A stretch of 64,000 bases of DNA from contig CAYNZJ010000001.1 of the NCBI GenBank assembly GCA_964401705.1, forward strand, positions 1-64,000, read 5' to 3'. Every line of letters starts with the position of its first letter. The stretch's first letter is position 1. The DNA is from 2-01-FULL-33-17 sp964401705. GTDB lineage: Bacteria > Patescibacteriota > Minisyncoccia > Phycocordibacterales > UBA9973. The notes under the pieces were generated by a model that was given only the letters and a program-made list of their open reading frames with translations, was not told the DNA's origin and did no database searches. The translations under genes were made by a program, and so were the position numbers. Below are positions 44,634 through 54,012 of the stretch, piece by piece.

Positions 44634-44689
44634 ATGTTTAGATTACAACTATAATCTTTTTCATTATATTTATTACATCACCATTACTC

Positions 44690-44737
44690 GCCCGTCCAAA
44701 GCCTTGGCGTCGGCGGGCCACTGAACTATACACGCAT
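44690..44737. repeat. Palindromic repeat family C next to a copy of the tRNA-Ile 5' end
   Basis: GCCCG ... CGGGC hairpin with inner GCC/GGC pairs at 44690-44718, joined directly to a 20-base exact copy (44718-44737) of the 5' end of tRNA-Ile (44616-44635), 102 bases away. A related palindrome lies at 53865-53889. Confidence 0.6.
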
Positions 44738-44835
44738 AAAATCTATAATTAATAGATTCTAAATAAACAAAATTACACCAGCAGAAATTCCACTGGGCGC
44801 CTAAATTATAGCAAATTTATGCTTTTAAAGCAAAT

Positions 44836-44876
44836 AAAAAGGGCTAAACCAATTAATTCTAGGTAGCCCTTAACTT
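44836..44876 (-). terminator. Terminator after the mosaic membrane gene
   Basis: Minus strand AAGGGCTA and TAGCCCTT pair around a 22-base loop, followed by TTTATTTG. Confidence 0.65.
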
Positions 44877-44913
44877 TATAAATTCATAATAATCCGCATT
44901 ATTGGTACCATTT

Positions 44914-45792
44914 TCACCTTCTTTGATTTTTTCTTTCATACATCTCGAATCTTAATCCACCAAAAAAGTGGTTTTCCTTTTCTACATGATCAAAACCCAA
45001 CATTAGCGCTAAAGTATGGTTTATTTTTATCCCACTTTCCACCTCAAAAGAGTATTCGTTTTTATTGGGGTAATAATTTAAAAATCCCTCAAAAAAAACT
45101 TTTTCATTTAGAATAGGTTTGCTTTGCGCATAAGCGTTAACTAACCAATCTTTAGTATGAAGATTTTTGTACCCGCCAATTTGGGCTTGATAAAAAATGT
45201 TCTTTACTATATGAAAATCTGAAAAGACAGTGTTAAGGCCCAACCAAATAGATGTGTGGGAATTAAATCTTGCTTGAGCAGATAGGTATATAGGTACCTT
45301 TTTGAAAGCAAAATCTGCTGAAATAAAACCAAGACCTACTGTGTCTTTCGGTTCAATCCAAACATTTTGTCTAGTCCGAAAGTTGTAGAAATTATGAGAT
45401 GTATCCCAAAATTGTCCAATATACGAGATAGCTATTGGGTAGTAAGCACTAATTTCAAGCTTTTCTTCCACTGCGGAAGAACGACAATAATCTCCTCCAG
45501 AATCTTGTGCAGAAGATGTTAAAGATAAGAAAATAAAAATTATTATTCCTGATCCTCCTTTTAACCATTCGTTTATTTCTTTTAATTTTTTTTCTTTCTT
45601 TTTGTCCTTATGAAAAATTCCATAAAGTAAAAGAATTGCTCCGCCCAAAATTACACCCCATCCACCAAGCGAGATATCATCCCACCAAGGATTTTTTTGT
45701 ATTTTATGATAGAGAAAAAAAGAAATAACAAATATCAAGAAAATTCCTGCAGAGAGTATATACCCTGCTGTTTTGTTTTTTAGTTTATTCAT
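44914..45792 (-). CDS. Mosaic protein: membrane N-terminus fused to outer-membrane-barrel-like C-terminus
   Basis: 292 residues from MNKLKNK; an upstream ATG adds 14. N-terminal part: two membrane helices (ILSAGIFLIFVISFFLY and GGWGVILGGAILLLYGIF) and a Lys-rich linker. At about residue 85 a second hydrophobic segment ending LSLTSSAQD looks like a Bacteroidetes-type signal peptide, now internal. The rest alternates beta strands with aromatic ends (YPIAISYIGQFWD, IPIYLSAQARFN-like, FGGLRFEMYE), as in outer-membrane barrels. No family assigned. An outer-membrane protein would be out of place in a CPR cell. Confidence 0.45.
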   Translation of the reverse strand: MNKLKNKTAGYILSAGIFLIFVISFFLYHKIQKNPWWDDISLGGWGVILGGAILLLYGIFHKDKKKEKKLKEINEWLKGGSGIIIFIFLSLTSSAQDSGGDYCRSSAVEEKLEISAYYPIAISYIGQFWDTSHNFYNFRTRQNVWIEPKDTVGLGFISADFAFKKVPIYLSAQARFNSHTSIWLGLNTVFSDFHIVKNIFYQAQIGGYKNLHTKDWLVNAYAQSKPILNEKVFFEGFLNYYPNKNEYSFEVESGIKINHTLALMLGFDHVEKENHFFGGLRFEMYERKNQRR

Positions 45793-45828
45793 AAATATTT
45801 TTAATCGGGGATATTTTACCACAAAAAC

Positions 45829-45857
45829 AACCAAAATGCAAAGATTTTGGTTGGATT
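45829..45857 (-). terminator. Terminator after prfA
   Basis: Minus strand CAACCAAAAT and ATTTTGGTTG pair around a short loop, then TTTTTG, about 50 bases after prfA. Confidence 0.7.
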
Positions 45858-45906
45858 ATCTTGAATTCAAGCCTATTTTGTAATTAATAATAGGATTATA
45901 AAGTAA

Positions 45907-46848
45907 TTATTCTTCGTCTCCAGCATCACCAATTACCCCATTTTGAAAAGCATCAATTATGTCATCAATCTCCCCCATCATTATTTTCGGTAAATTATGC
46001 CATGACATATGTATTCGATGATCAGTAATACGGTCTTGTGGGAAATTATAAGTTCTAATTTTTTCACTTCTATCTGCTGTTCCAATTTGGCTAGCTCGAT
46101 CACCGGCATATTTAGCTGCTTCTTTTTCATCTTCTATCATTTGAAGTTTAGCTTGAAGCATTTCCATTGCTCGGTCACGGTTGGCTAATTGAGATCGCTC
46201 CATTGTACAGCGCACAGCAATCCCTGTTGGTTTATGGATTAGTCTTACTGCAGTTTCAACCTTGTTAACATTTTGCCCACCAGCACCACCAGCCCGAGAT
46301 AATTCCATTTCTAAATCGGCAGGGTTAATTGTAATTTTTGTTTTTTTACGGATTGGTAGTATTGCAACACTGGCAGTTGATGTATGAATCCGGCCGTTTT
46401 TTTCAGTAAGTGGGATTCTTTGAACTCGATGAACTCCGGTTTCAAAGCGAAGTAATTTATATACATCTTGTCCTCGAATTTGAAAAGTATCGTCATCTAA
46501 CATATGAACTGCCCATTTTCTTTTACCAGCATAGCGTTGATACATTTGAGAAAGTTCACTAGCAAACAAACTAGCTTCGTCACCACCTGCACCAGCGCGC
46601 ATTTCAACGACAACTTCATTAGGGAATTCTTCTTCCTCTTTTTCGGATTTTTCAATTTCTGCAACTTGATCTTCGATTGATTTTATTTGCATATCAATCA
46701 TTGATAATTCTTCAATTGCCATATCAGACATATCAGGATTTTCTTTAATCATATTTTCAACTTCTCCTTTTTCACGCAAAAGCTTCTCGTACTGATGTGC
46801 AAGAAATTCGGTTTTATAATTCTCTTTTAATTTTTCAATATCTAACAT
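45907..46848 (-). CDS. prfA: Peptide chain release factor 1
   Basis: 313 residues against about 360 usual; the N-terminal domain is shortened. GGQ loop in SRAGGAGGQNVNK; the codon-recognition segment reads RVQRIPLTEKNGRIHTS, with PLT at the PxT tripeptide of RF1. Reads UAA and UAG. Start chosen at MLDIEKLKE. Confidence 0.92.
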   Translation of the reverse strand: MLDIEKLKENYKTEFLAHQYEKLLREKGEVENMIKENPDMSDMAIEELSMIDMQIKSIEDQVAEIEKSEKEEEEFPNEVVVEMRAGAGGDEASLFASELSQMYQRYAGKRKWAVHMLDDDTFQIRGQDVYKLLRFETGVHRVQRIPLTEKNGRIHTSTASVAILPIRKKTKITINPADLEMELSRAGGAGGQNVNKVETAVRLIHKPTGIAVRCTMERSQLANRDRAMEMLQAKLQMIEDEKEAAKYAGDRASQIGTADRSEKIRTYNFPQDRITDHRIHMSWHNLPKIMMGEIDDIIDAFQNGVIGDAGDEE

Positions 46849-46870
46849 GAGTATATTTATTATAACACAA

Positions 46871-46928
46871 ACCCCCTCTTAATCTCCCCCTTCTTAGGGG
46901 GAGATGTCCGCAAGGACAGAGGGGGGGT
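46871..46928. repeat. Palindromic repeat family B, copy 1 (three-stem)
   Basis: Outer stem ACCCCCTCT/AGAGGGGGGT encloses two hairpins, TCTCCCCCT/AGGGGGAGA and TGTCC/GGACA. A cloverleaf-like repeat between prfA and rpmE. A partial copy lies in the coding region at 54102-54137. Confidence 0.65.
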
Positions 46929-46938
46929 ACTGTATTAG

Positions 46939-47196
46939 TTAAGCTTTTTTAAGAGAAGCTCTTTTCTTGAATTTATCAACACGTCCTGCAGTATCAAGAA
47001 CACGTTCTTGTCCTGTATAAAATGGATGTGTAGCTGATGAAATTTCAACAAAATATGCTGGGTATTCTTTACCATCACCTTCGTATTTAACGGTTTCTGT
47101 TGTTTTAACAGTAGAAAAAGTTAAAAACTGCGCTCCTGTACCAGAGTCAATAAATACAACTTGACGATAATCTTTTGGGTGGATATCTTTCTTCAT
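46939..47196 (-). CDS. rpmE: Ribosomal protein bL31, type B
   Basis: 85 residues. MKKDIHPKDYRQVVFIDSG and EISSATHPFYTGQERVLDTAGRVDKF fit the type without zinc-binding Cys (type B). Confidence 0.95.
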   Translation of the reverse strand: MKKDIHPKDYRQVVFIDSGTGAQFLTFSTVKTTETVKYEGDGKEYPAYFVEISSATHPFYTGQERVLDTAGRVDKFKKRASLKKA

Positions 47197-47257
47197 ATGT
47201 ATTAATATAGCATAAAATATAGAAATTGCAATTTTTTATAAAATTTGCGATCTAATT

Positions 47258-48640
47258 TTATCTTCTAGACACTCCATATTCTTTTAAATAATCAATGTCA
47301 GCTTGGATGCTGGATACACGAGCCATAACTTGTTTACCATAACTACAATCAGACCCTCCAGACCCATAATATCTACAAGCAGCTTTGATTTGAGAACTAT
47401 AAGTAGATCCAGCCCCAATATCAGCTAAATAAATAGATGAAGCAGTTATCGAGTCTCTAGCATTCCAAGGATTAGCACTACCAGTAATTGCAATTATTCT
47501 TTTTTCTACACCTTTCCAAGTAGACGGAATAAACTGAGCTGGGCCCATGGCTCCACCCCAACCTTGTACACCAGCAATAGGACAAGAAACCACTGTTTTT
47601 TTATAATCCATACCAAGTCTAGATGTGATTTCAATAAAAGGCTTAACATCTCGAGTTGGCTTCATACCATTAGCGAATACTTTATTTGTGTTTATATTAA
47701 TAGCTGAACCAGTAGTTTCATCTAATAAATAACATTTACCGACATTAGCCCCTAAAGCTGATTCTTGAGTTAAAATAGCCAAAACAAGTGAAGCTGGGAC
47801 ACCAGTATGAGTTTGAGCACTCTCAGCATACTGCAATGCTGTACCAAAAGGAATTGCTTTGGTTTCCCCACCAGCAAAGTTAAATAAACGGGCTTTGATT
47901 TCAGCGGCCTTTTTTTCTTTTTCAGCTTTTACTTTTTCATACTCAGACTCTTTACCTTTACTTAATTTAAGCATTGCTTGACGTTCTTTCTCGTTAGCTT
48001 CAACAGCTTTTTTAGCACTTTCTATTTTAGCTTTTGCATCAATTTGTTCGTCTTGTTTTTTAATTAATTCAGTTTTTTGAATTTCAACTTGCTTTTTATT
48101 ATCACGAACAATTCCCAGCGAATCTCCAATAGAATCTTTGATACTATTATAGTCGTCTAAATCTTGATAAAAATCAGATAATGTTTCTCCAGACATAATT
48201 ACATGGACAAAAGATGTTTCATCTTGTAATTCATATGATTTACGGATAAGCTCTGCTAACGATTCTCTTTCTCTTTCTATTTTTTCAGTTAAAGAATAGA
48301 TGGTTTTGTTTTTATTATCAATTTCACCACCCAATTTTTCAATTAATACATTTTTTGCTCGAATATCTATTTTAGATTGATTAATTTTAGTATTTAAAAT
48401 ATCAATGTCACGTTTAAGTGAAGCAGATTGACCTTTTTGATTTTGAAGTTGAGCGGTGACTTCGGCTAGTTCTTTTTCAAGACCAGCTAGTTCTTGCTCT
48501 AAAATAGCTCGTTTATTTTGAGCATCCTGAATTTCACTAACTTGAGCAAATGTAGATAAAGGAGCAAAAAAAACATTCGTAATGGAAAAAATAACCAAAA
48601 CAAAAATATAAATATACCGCAATTTAAAAAATCGTACCAT
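47258..48640 (-). CDS. Coiled-coil lytic transglycosylase-like protein
   Basis: 460 residues from the second Met (MVRFFKL); TATACT is six bases before it. Signal peptide or anchor (YIYIFVLVIFSITNVFF), coiled coil from 38 to 245 like the EnvC/PcsB N-terminal region, then a MltB-like transglycosylase domain with SLVLAILTQESALG and GGAMGPAQFIPSTW. The catalytic Glu is probably in TQESALG. Cuts peptidoglycan, perhaps during division. Confidence 0.85.
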   Translation of the reverse strand: MVRFFKLRYIYIFVLVIFSITNVFFAPLSTFAQVSEIQDAQNKRAILEQELAGLEKELAEVTAQLQNQKGQSASLKRDIDILNTKINQSKIDIRAKNVLIEKLGGEIDNKNKTIYSLTEKIERERESLAELIRKSYELQDETSFVHVIMSGETLSDFYQDLDDYNSIKDSIGDSLGIVRDNKKQVEIQKTELIKKQDEQIDAKAKIESAKKAVEANEKERQAMLKLSKGKESEYEKVKAEKEKKAAEIKARLFNFAGGETKAIPFGTALQYAESAQTHTGVPASLVLAILTQESALGANVGKCYLLDETTGSAININTNKVFANGMKPTRDVKPFIEITSRLGMDYKKTVVSCPIAGVQGWGGAMGPAQFIPSTWKGVEKRIIAITGSANPWNARDSITASSIYLADIGAGSTYSSQIKAACRYYGSGGSDCSYGKQVMARVSSIQADIDYLKEYGVSRR

Positions 48641-48646
48641 ACACAT

Positions 48647-48652
48647 AGTATA
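48647..48652 (-). promoter_or_regulatory. Extended -10 box, leaderless start
   Basis: TGCTATACT on the minus strand, hexamer six bases before the start at 48640. It decides the start in favour of the second Met. Confidence 0.55.
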
Positions 48653-48678
48653 GCACGATTTTTTATTAATTTTATGAA

Positions 48679-49308
48679 TTATTCCCCAGCTTGGTCAGAT
48701 TCTTTTTTACCTTTCTTTTCAACTTCAATATTAGTTAAATCAATTGGAGCTTGTTCTTTTTCTTCGTGGACTTCGGTAACTGCAGCTACGACTTCATCTG
48801 AATCAGTGACGAGCTCAACACCTTTTGGTAATTTAATATCACTAGCAAAAACATTATCATCCAATGTTGCTAATTTTGAAATATCAGCAGTTAAACTATG
48901 TGGCATATCAGCTGGTAATGCTTCAACTTCAACTTCATGAAGTACTTTAACTAATACTCCAGCACCACTTTTAACAGCTTCTGAAACACCAGTAAATTCT
49001 AAAGGAACACTTGCTGTAATTTTCTTTTTAAGGTCAACACAAAGAAAATCAATATGCAAAGCAAATCCTCGGATTGGATCCAATTGGATTTCATGAATTA
49101 GAACTGGTAAATCTTTACCATCTAAATTTAAACTAATAGTTGTTGTCTCTCCTGCTTCTTTGTAAACTTTTTTGAAGTCGATAGCTGGTACAGAGATAGG
49201 AGTATTCTCTACGCCAGCGCCATAAACCACAGCTGGAACCAATCCATTTTTACGGACCAATTCTAGTTTGTCGGTTTTACTTCGCTTTTGTGCGTTTAAT
49301 TTAATCAT
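48679..49308 (-). CDS. rplY: Ribosomal protein bL25, CTC type
   Basis: 209 residues. N-terminal bL25 domain (RKNGLVPAVVYGAGVENTPISV) plus the C-terminal TL5/CTC domain (HEVEVEALPADMPHSLTADIS). Binds 5S rRNA. Acidic/basic tail ending SDQAGE. Confidence 0.92.
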   Translation of the reverse strand: MIKLNAQKRSKTDKLELVRKNGLVPAVVYGAGVENTPISVPAIDFKKVYKEAGETTTISLNLDGKDLPVLIHEIQLDPIRGFALHIDFLCVDLKKKITASVPLEFTGVSEAVKSGAGVLVKVLHEVEVEALPADMPHSLTADISKLATLDDNVFASDIKLPKGVELVTDSDEVVAAVTEVHEEKEQAPIDLTNIEVEKKGKKESDQAGE

Positions 49309-49351
49309 GGGTTTTATATTAGCATAATATGCTTATTTTGGCAAACTAAAA

Positions 49352-50314
49352 TTAATCCCAATTGAAATTGTGCCCAAAATGACCCCATATACAGGTACTA
49401 GTATATTTAACTGTATCTAATTTTAAAAATTCTCTTATACCTTTTGGGGTTAAATCATAATCTGCGATAACCTTCTCTACCCCATCAATAATAGCTACCG
49501 CCATTACAGGCTCGGCTTTACCAATAGCATAAGCTAGTTTGATATAAACTTTATTAGCATTGTTAGATTTAAGTAAATCAACAGCAATTTTTCTAGCCAT
49601 GTATGCTCCGCTTCGGTCAACTTTGGTATAATCTTTACCTGAAAATGACCCCCCGCCAATTGAAATTTCAGGGCCGTAATTATCAATAATTAATTTTCGG
49701 CCAGATAGCCCAGTATCTGCGTCAAAACCACCTAAGACCCACTCACCAGCTGGGTTAATTAAATATTCAGTATCAGCATCACCAATTATACTTTTTACAA
49801 GTGGTAGTAATTCTTGGTTCTTTGAATTTTGAAAACTTACAACTACAGTTTTTACTTTAAAATCTATAATAGCATCATTTACATATTCAATCGTAACCTG
49901 GGTTTTACCATCATAAGGGTAAACTGCATAAATTTTTTGAGCTAAATTCCGAGCTAAAATATATTCCAATGGAAGCAATTCTTTTGTTTCGTTGGTTGCA
50001 TAACCGCACATTATGCCTTGGTCCCCAGCACCACCAGTATCAACCCCACTAGCTATTTCAGGACTTTGTTTAACAATGTTTATAATGACTTTATAATCTT
50101 GCCCAACAATTTGCTTAACAACCTTTTCAACATCTGGCGATCCAGTACTGGTTACTTCACCATTAATAGTAATTAAATTATGCCCACCCATAACTTCAAT
50201 AGCAACGCGTGAATTAATATCATTTTCTAAATACGCATCTAAAATTGAATCCGCAATAAAATCACAAATTTTATCAGGATGTTTAGGAGTTACAAATTCT
50301 GCAGTTTTAATCAT
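49352..50314 (-). CDS. metK: S-adenosylmethionine synthetase
   Basis: 320 residues, shorter than the usual 380-400. HPDKICDFIADSILDAYL binds the methionine and ATP; GAGDQGIMCGYATNETKELLP and FSGKDYTKVDRSGAYMARK are signature loops. TATAAT seven bases before the start. Confidence 0.93.
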   Translation of the reverse strand: MIKTAEFVTPKHPDKICDFIADSILDAYLENDINSRVAIEVMGGHNLITINGEVTSTGSPDVEKVVKQIVGQDYKVIINIVKQSPEIASGVDTGGAGDQGIMCGYATNETKELLPLEYILARNLAQKIYAVYPYDGKTQVTIEYVNDAIIDFKVKTVVVSFQNSKNQELLPLVKSIIGDADTEYLINPAGEWVLGGFDADTGLSGRKLIIDNYGPEISIGGGSFSGKDYTKVDRSGAYMARKIAVDLLKSNNANKVYIKLAYAIGKAEPVMAVAIIDGVEKVIADYDLTPKGIREFLKLDTVKYTSTCIWGHFGHNFNWD

Positions 50315-50338
50315 GAGATTGATTATACCACAAGCATT

Positions 50339-51409
50339 TTAAATCCCTTCTTTTTTGAGTTCTTCCAATAATTCTTTAGCTTTTTTGGAAATCTTTTTCG
50401 GTATGTTTATTTTAATACGCAAAATTGCGCTACCGCGAGACCCACCACTGTGTGGTATACCGCGTGATTTGATTATCAAATTCTCCCCGTCATTTGACCC
50501 AGCTGGTACGGTTACATTAATAACACCATCAATTAATTCAATATCTTTTTTAATACCTAAAATAGCTTCAGTAGGAGTAATATTTAAATTATAAATTAAA
50601 TTTGCGCCAGATCGCTCAACATTAGGATTATTTTTAACAATTAAATTTAAATACAAATCCCCTATTTTACCATTTTTAATAAACTCACCTCCACCGGTAA
50701 GCTTTAAAGTGTCCCCATGTGAAGAGCCTGCTGGAATATTTATTTTTAATTCAACTTCTTTATTTTCACCACCAGTACCATTACAATTTTTACATTTCTT
50801 TTTTATTATTTTACCAGTGCCATCACAATTATCACACATTGATACTTGTTGAAATGCCCCAAGCATTGTTCGGCGAAGAGTTGTAATTTGACCAGAACCA
50901 TTACACTTACTGCAGGTTTCTGGTTTTTCATCTTTGTCCCCACCTGTTCCACTACAAGTACTACATTTTGTATGTTTTTTAATACGAATTATTTTTTCAG
51001 CCCCAAAGATAGCTTCATTAAAAGTTAGATTTATTTCAGTTACTAAATCGCGACCTTTTCTTGGACTATTTTGACTACCGCGCATACCCCCACCAAAAAA
51101 GTCTCCAAAAATATCACCCAAATCCCCCATATCAAAATCAAAACCTTGCTGAGAAAATCCACCATAACCTGCGCCATATCCGCCAGCTCCTGCACCAGAA
51201 AAATCAGTATGTCCATATTGGTCATACTGCGCACGTTTAGCATCATCACTTAAGACTTGATAAGCTTCATTGGCTTCTTTAAATTTAGCATCGTCACCTC
51301 CTGGTTTATCCGGATGGTATTTGTGTGCCATTTTATGAAAAGCTCTTTTTATTTCGTCTTTCGATGCACCTTTTTGTATTCCTAATGTTTCGTAATAATC
51401 TTTGGACAT
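50339..51409 (-). CDS. dnaJ: Chaperone DnaJ
   Basis: 356 residues. J domain with HPD (HKYHPDKPGG), Gly/Phe-rich linker, four CxxCxGxG zinc repeats (residues about 130-205) and the C-terminal client-binding domain. Works with DnaK two genes upstream. Confidence 0.97.
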   Translation of the reverse strand: MSKDYYETLGIQKGASKDEIKRAFHKMAHKYHPDKPGGDDAKFKEANEAYQVLSDDAKRAQYDQYGHTDFSGAGAGGYGAGYGGFSQQGFDFDMGDLGDIFGDFFGGGMRGSQNSPRKGRDLVTEINLTFNEAIFGAEKIIRIKKHTKCSTCSGTGGDKDEKPETCSKCNGSGQITTLRRTMLGAFQQVSMCDNCDGTGKIIKKKCKNCNGTGGENKEVELKINIPAGSSHGDTLKLTGGGEFIKNGKIGDLYLNLIVKNNPNVERSGANLIYNLNITPTEAILGIKKDIELIDGVINVTVPAGSNDGENLIIKSRGIPHSGGSRGSAILRIKINIPKKISKKAKELLEELKKEGI

Positions 51410-51417
51410 AAATATTA

Positions 51418-51969
51418 TTATATATTAATTTGTCTCAAACGCTCATAAAGTGCAATAGCAACGCTAACAGATGCATTTAGGGATTCAACTTTACTATCCA
51501 TTGGAATAGCTAAACCATAATCACATAATTTCATAGTCATAGCATGGATGCCTTCACCTTCACTACCTACTACTATTCCAACTTTACCAGTTAAGTCTGA
51601 TTTCCATAAATTCGTATCACCACTCATAAAAAGTCCATGCACCCAAAATCCATTTTCTTTCATTGTGCGGATGGCGTCATTAACATTCATCGCAATAACC
51701 GGTATCATCCCTGCTGTACCGGCAGAAGTGTGCATTACTGTGTCGTTAATTGGAGCTTGATTATTTTTAGCAATAATTATTGCATCAACACCAGAGGCAA
51801 CACTGGACCTAATAATTGCCCCAACATTATGAACATCGGTTAATTCATCCAACACTACGATACAAGCATTTTTTTTATCTTTTGTAGTGCGCAAAACATC
51901 GCGAAGAGTAATGCTACTTTCCGCGATATTTGCTGGCACCTTGTATTTAGGCGCTCTTTTCTCCCTCAT
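51418..51969 (-). CDS. SpoU/TrmH-family RNA 2'-O-methyltransferase
   Basis: 183 residues from MREKRAPKY at 51969; the longer ORF from 52041 runs deep into dnaK. Motifs LDELTDVHNVGAIIRSS, GKVGIVVGSEGEGI and LAIPMDSKVESLNASVSVAIALYE define SpoU. Likely RlmB-like; the target base is unknown. Overlaps the end of dnaK by 23 bases in another frame, so translation is probably coupled. Confidence 0.9.
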   Translation of the reverse strand: MREKRAPKYKVPANIAESSITLRDVLRTTKDKKNACIVVLDELTDVHNVGAIIRSSVASGVDAIIIAKNNQAPINDTVMHTSAGTAGMIPVIAMNVNDAIRTMKENGFWVHGLFMSGDTNLWKSDLTGKVGIVVGSEGEGIHAMTMKLCDYGLAIPMDSKVESLNASVSVAIALYERLRQINI

Positions 51970-53848
51970 CTTGATTTTTCTCTGTAAATTCTGCTTCTTT
52001 TGCTTCGCCTTCTGAACTGTTAGTATCTGTTTTTGGAGCATCTTGGTTAGCTTTATTCATTTCTTCACCAATTTTGCTCATAGCATTACTTAAGCTTTCA
52101 GTTTTTTCTTTAATTGCATTTTGATCATCACCATCTTTGACGGCTTTCAAGTCAGCAATTGATTTTTCAACCAATTCTTTTGTCTCGGCGCTAACTTTAT
52201 CACCAGCGTCTTTTAATGATTTTTCTGCAGTGTATAGTAACATTTCAGCAGTGTTTTTAGTATCAACTAATTCTTTTTTCTTTGCATCTTCGTCGGCATA
52301 TTTTTCGGCATCTTGTTTCATCTTTTCAATGTCAGCGTCGGATAATCCACTAGAGGCTTCAATACGAATACTCTGCTCTTTACCACTGGCTTTATCTTTT
52401 GCTTTAACTGAAAGTATACCGTTAGCATCAACATCAAAACTAACTTCAATTTGTGGCATACCGCGTGGTGCTGGTGGAATACCATCTAAAATAAATCGTC
52501 CAAGTGATTTATTATCTTGCGCCATTTGGCGTTCACCTTGGGTAATGTGAATTTCCACACTGGTTTGATTATCACCAGCAGTTGAAAATACTTGGGAACG
52601 GTTTGTAGGAATAGTTGTATTTTTTTCAATAAGTTTTGTTGCAACGCCACCTAATGTTTCAATTCCTAGTGATAGCGGAATAACATCCAGTAGTAACACA
52701 TCACGGACATCACCTTGTAAAACTCCACCTTGAACTGCAGCACCAAGTGCTACAACTTCATCTGGGTTAATTGTGCGGTTTGGTTCTTTACCAAATAATG
52801 CTTTTACAGCTTCAATAATTGCTGGCATACGGGTTTGTCCACCAACAAGTATAACTTCATCTATTTCAGTTGCTTTAAAAGGACTAGCTTCAATTGCACG
52901 CTTTGTAATTTCAATTGAACGGTCAATATATTCTTTTGCTAATTCTTCCAGTTTTGCACGAGTCATTTTAAGTAGTAAATGCTTTGGACCACTAGCGTCA
53001 GATGTAATAAACGGAATATTTATTTCTGATTCCATAGTAGTTGATAATTCGTGTTTAACTTTCTCCGCTGCTTCTTTAAGACGTTGCAATGCTAAAGTAT
53101 CTTTTGTGATATCAATACCACTTTCTTTTTTAAATTCATCAGCAATGTAGCGAATTATTTTTTGGTCAATGTCTTCACCACCCATGTGTGAATCACCATC
53201 GGTTGATTTAACTTCAATAACATCATCACCAACTTCAAGAATTGATACATCAAATGTTCCACCTCCAAAGTCATACACGGCGATTTTTTCATTTTTCTTT
53301 TTGTTAAACCCGTATGCTAGTGCAGCGGCAGTTGGCTCGTTAATGATTCGCTTTACATCAAGTCCGGCAATTGCTCCGGCGTCTTTTGTAGCTTTTCTTT
53401 GAGCATCATTAAAATATGCTGGAACAGTAATTACTGCTTCGGTTACCTTTTCACCTAGTTTAGCTTCAACATCGGCTTTGATTTTAGCTAATATCATTGC
53501 GGAAATTTCTTCGGGACGAGTGAATTCTTCACCAATTTTAACCATTACTCCACCGTCTTGCCCAGCTTGTGTTTTAAATGACAAAGTATCTTTACCTTTC
53601 ATTATTTCCGGATCAGAGAAAAGATGCCCCATGAATCGTTTGATACCATAAATAGTATTTTCCGGGTTTGTTACAGCTTGACGTTTTGCCAGTAATCCCA
53701 CAAGCCGTTCGCCTGTTTTACTAATTGCAACGATACTTGGTGTTGTACGGTTACCTTCGATATTTTCTATAATTTTTGGTTGCCCAGCTTCTATAATAGC
53801 TACTGCACTGTTTGTTGTACCTAAATCGATACCTATGATTTTTGACAT
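51947..53848 (-). CDS. dnaK: Chaperone DnaK
   Basis: 633 residues. GIDLGTTNSAVAI, NEPTAAALAYGF, DFGGGTFDVS and the Glu/Lys-rich disordered tail. No grpE or hrcA nearby. Confidence 0.98.
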   Translation of the reverse strand: MSKIIGIDLGTTNSAVAIIEAGQPKIIENIEGNRTTPSIVAISKTGERLVGLLAKRQAVTNPENTIYGIKRFMGHLFSDPEIMKGKDTLSFKTQAGQDGGVMVKIGEEFTRPEEISAMILAKIKADVEAKLGEKVTEAVITVPAYFNDAQRKATKDAGAIAGLDVKRIINEPTAAALAYGFNKKKNEKIAVYDFGGGTFDVSILEVGDDVIEVKSTDGDSHMGGEDIDQKIIRYIADEFKKESGIDITKDTLALQRLKEAAEKVKHELSTTMESEINIPFITSDASGPKHLLLKMTRAKLEELAKEYIDRSIEITKRAIEASPFKATEIDEVILVGGQTRMPAIIEAVKALFGKEPNRTINPDEVVALGAAVQGGVLQGDVRDVLLLDVIPLSLGIETLGGVATKLIEKNTTIPTNRSQVFSTAGDNQTSVEIHITQGERQMAQDNKSLGRFILDGIPPAPRGMPQIEVSFDVDANGILSVKAKDKASGKEQSIRIEASSGLSDADIEKMKQDAEKYADEDAKKKELVDTKNTAEMLLYTAEKSLKDAGDKVSAETKELVEKSIADLKAVKDGDDQNAIKEKTESLSNAMSKIGEEMNKANQDAPKTDTNSSEGEAKEAEFTEKNQDEGEKSA

Positions 53849-53864
53849 ATTATTTTTCTTGTCT

Positions 53865-53889
53865 CGCCATAGCTTTATGCATAGGCGGA
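53865..53889. repeat. Palindromic repeat family C, copy 2
   Basis: CGCCATAGC and GCATAGGCG with inner mismatches, of the same kind as the hairpin at 44690-44718 (GCC/GGC flanked by AGC/GC motifs). Lies in the divergent gap upstream of dnaK. Confidence 0.45.
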
Positions 53890-54012
53890 TATTAACTTAT
53901 AATTTTTTAATAATTTATATTTGGATTATATACTAAGCTCATATTTTTGACAAGTATTTAGCGACCGCAAAAAGCTTGTAAAATGTGGATAACTATATTA
54001 TATTATAAATAT

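Noticed and set aside
52137..53402. ORFs on the plus strand inside dnaK
   Set aside because: They are frame shadows of a complete dnaK gene with low-complexity Ser-rich translations.
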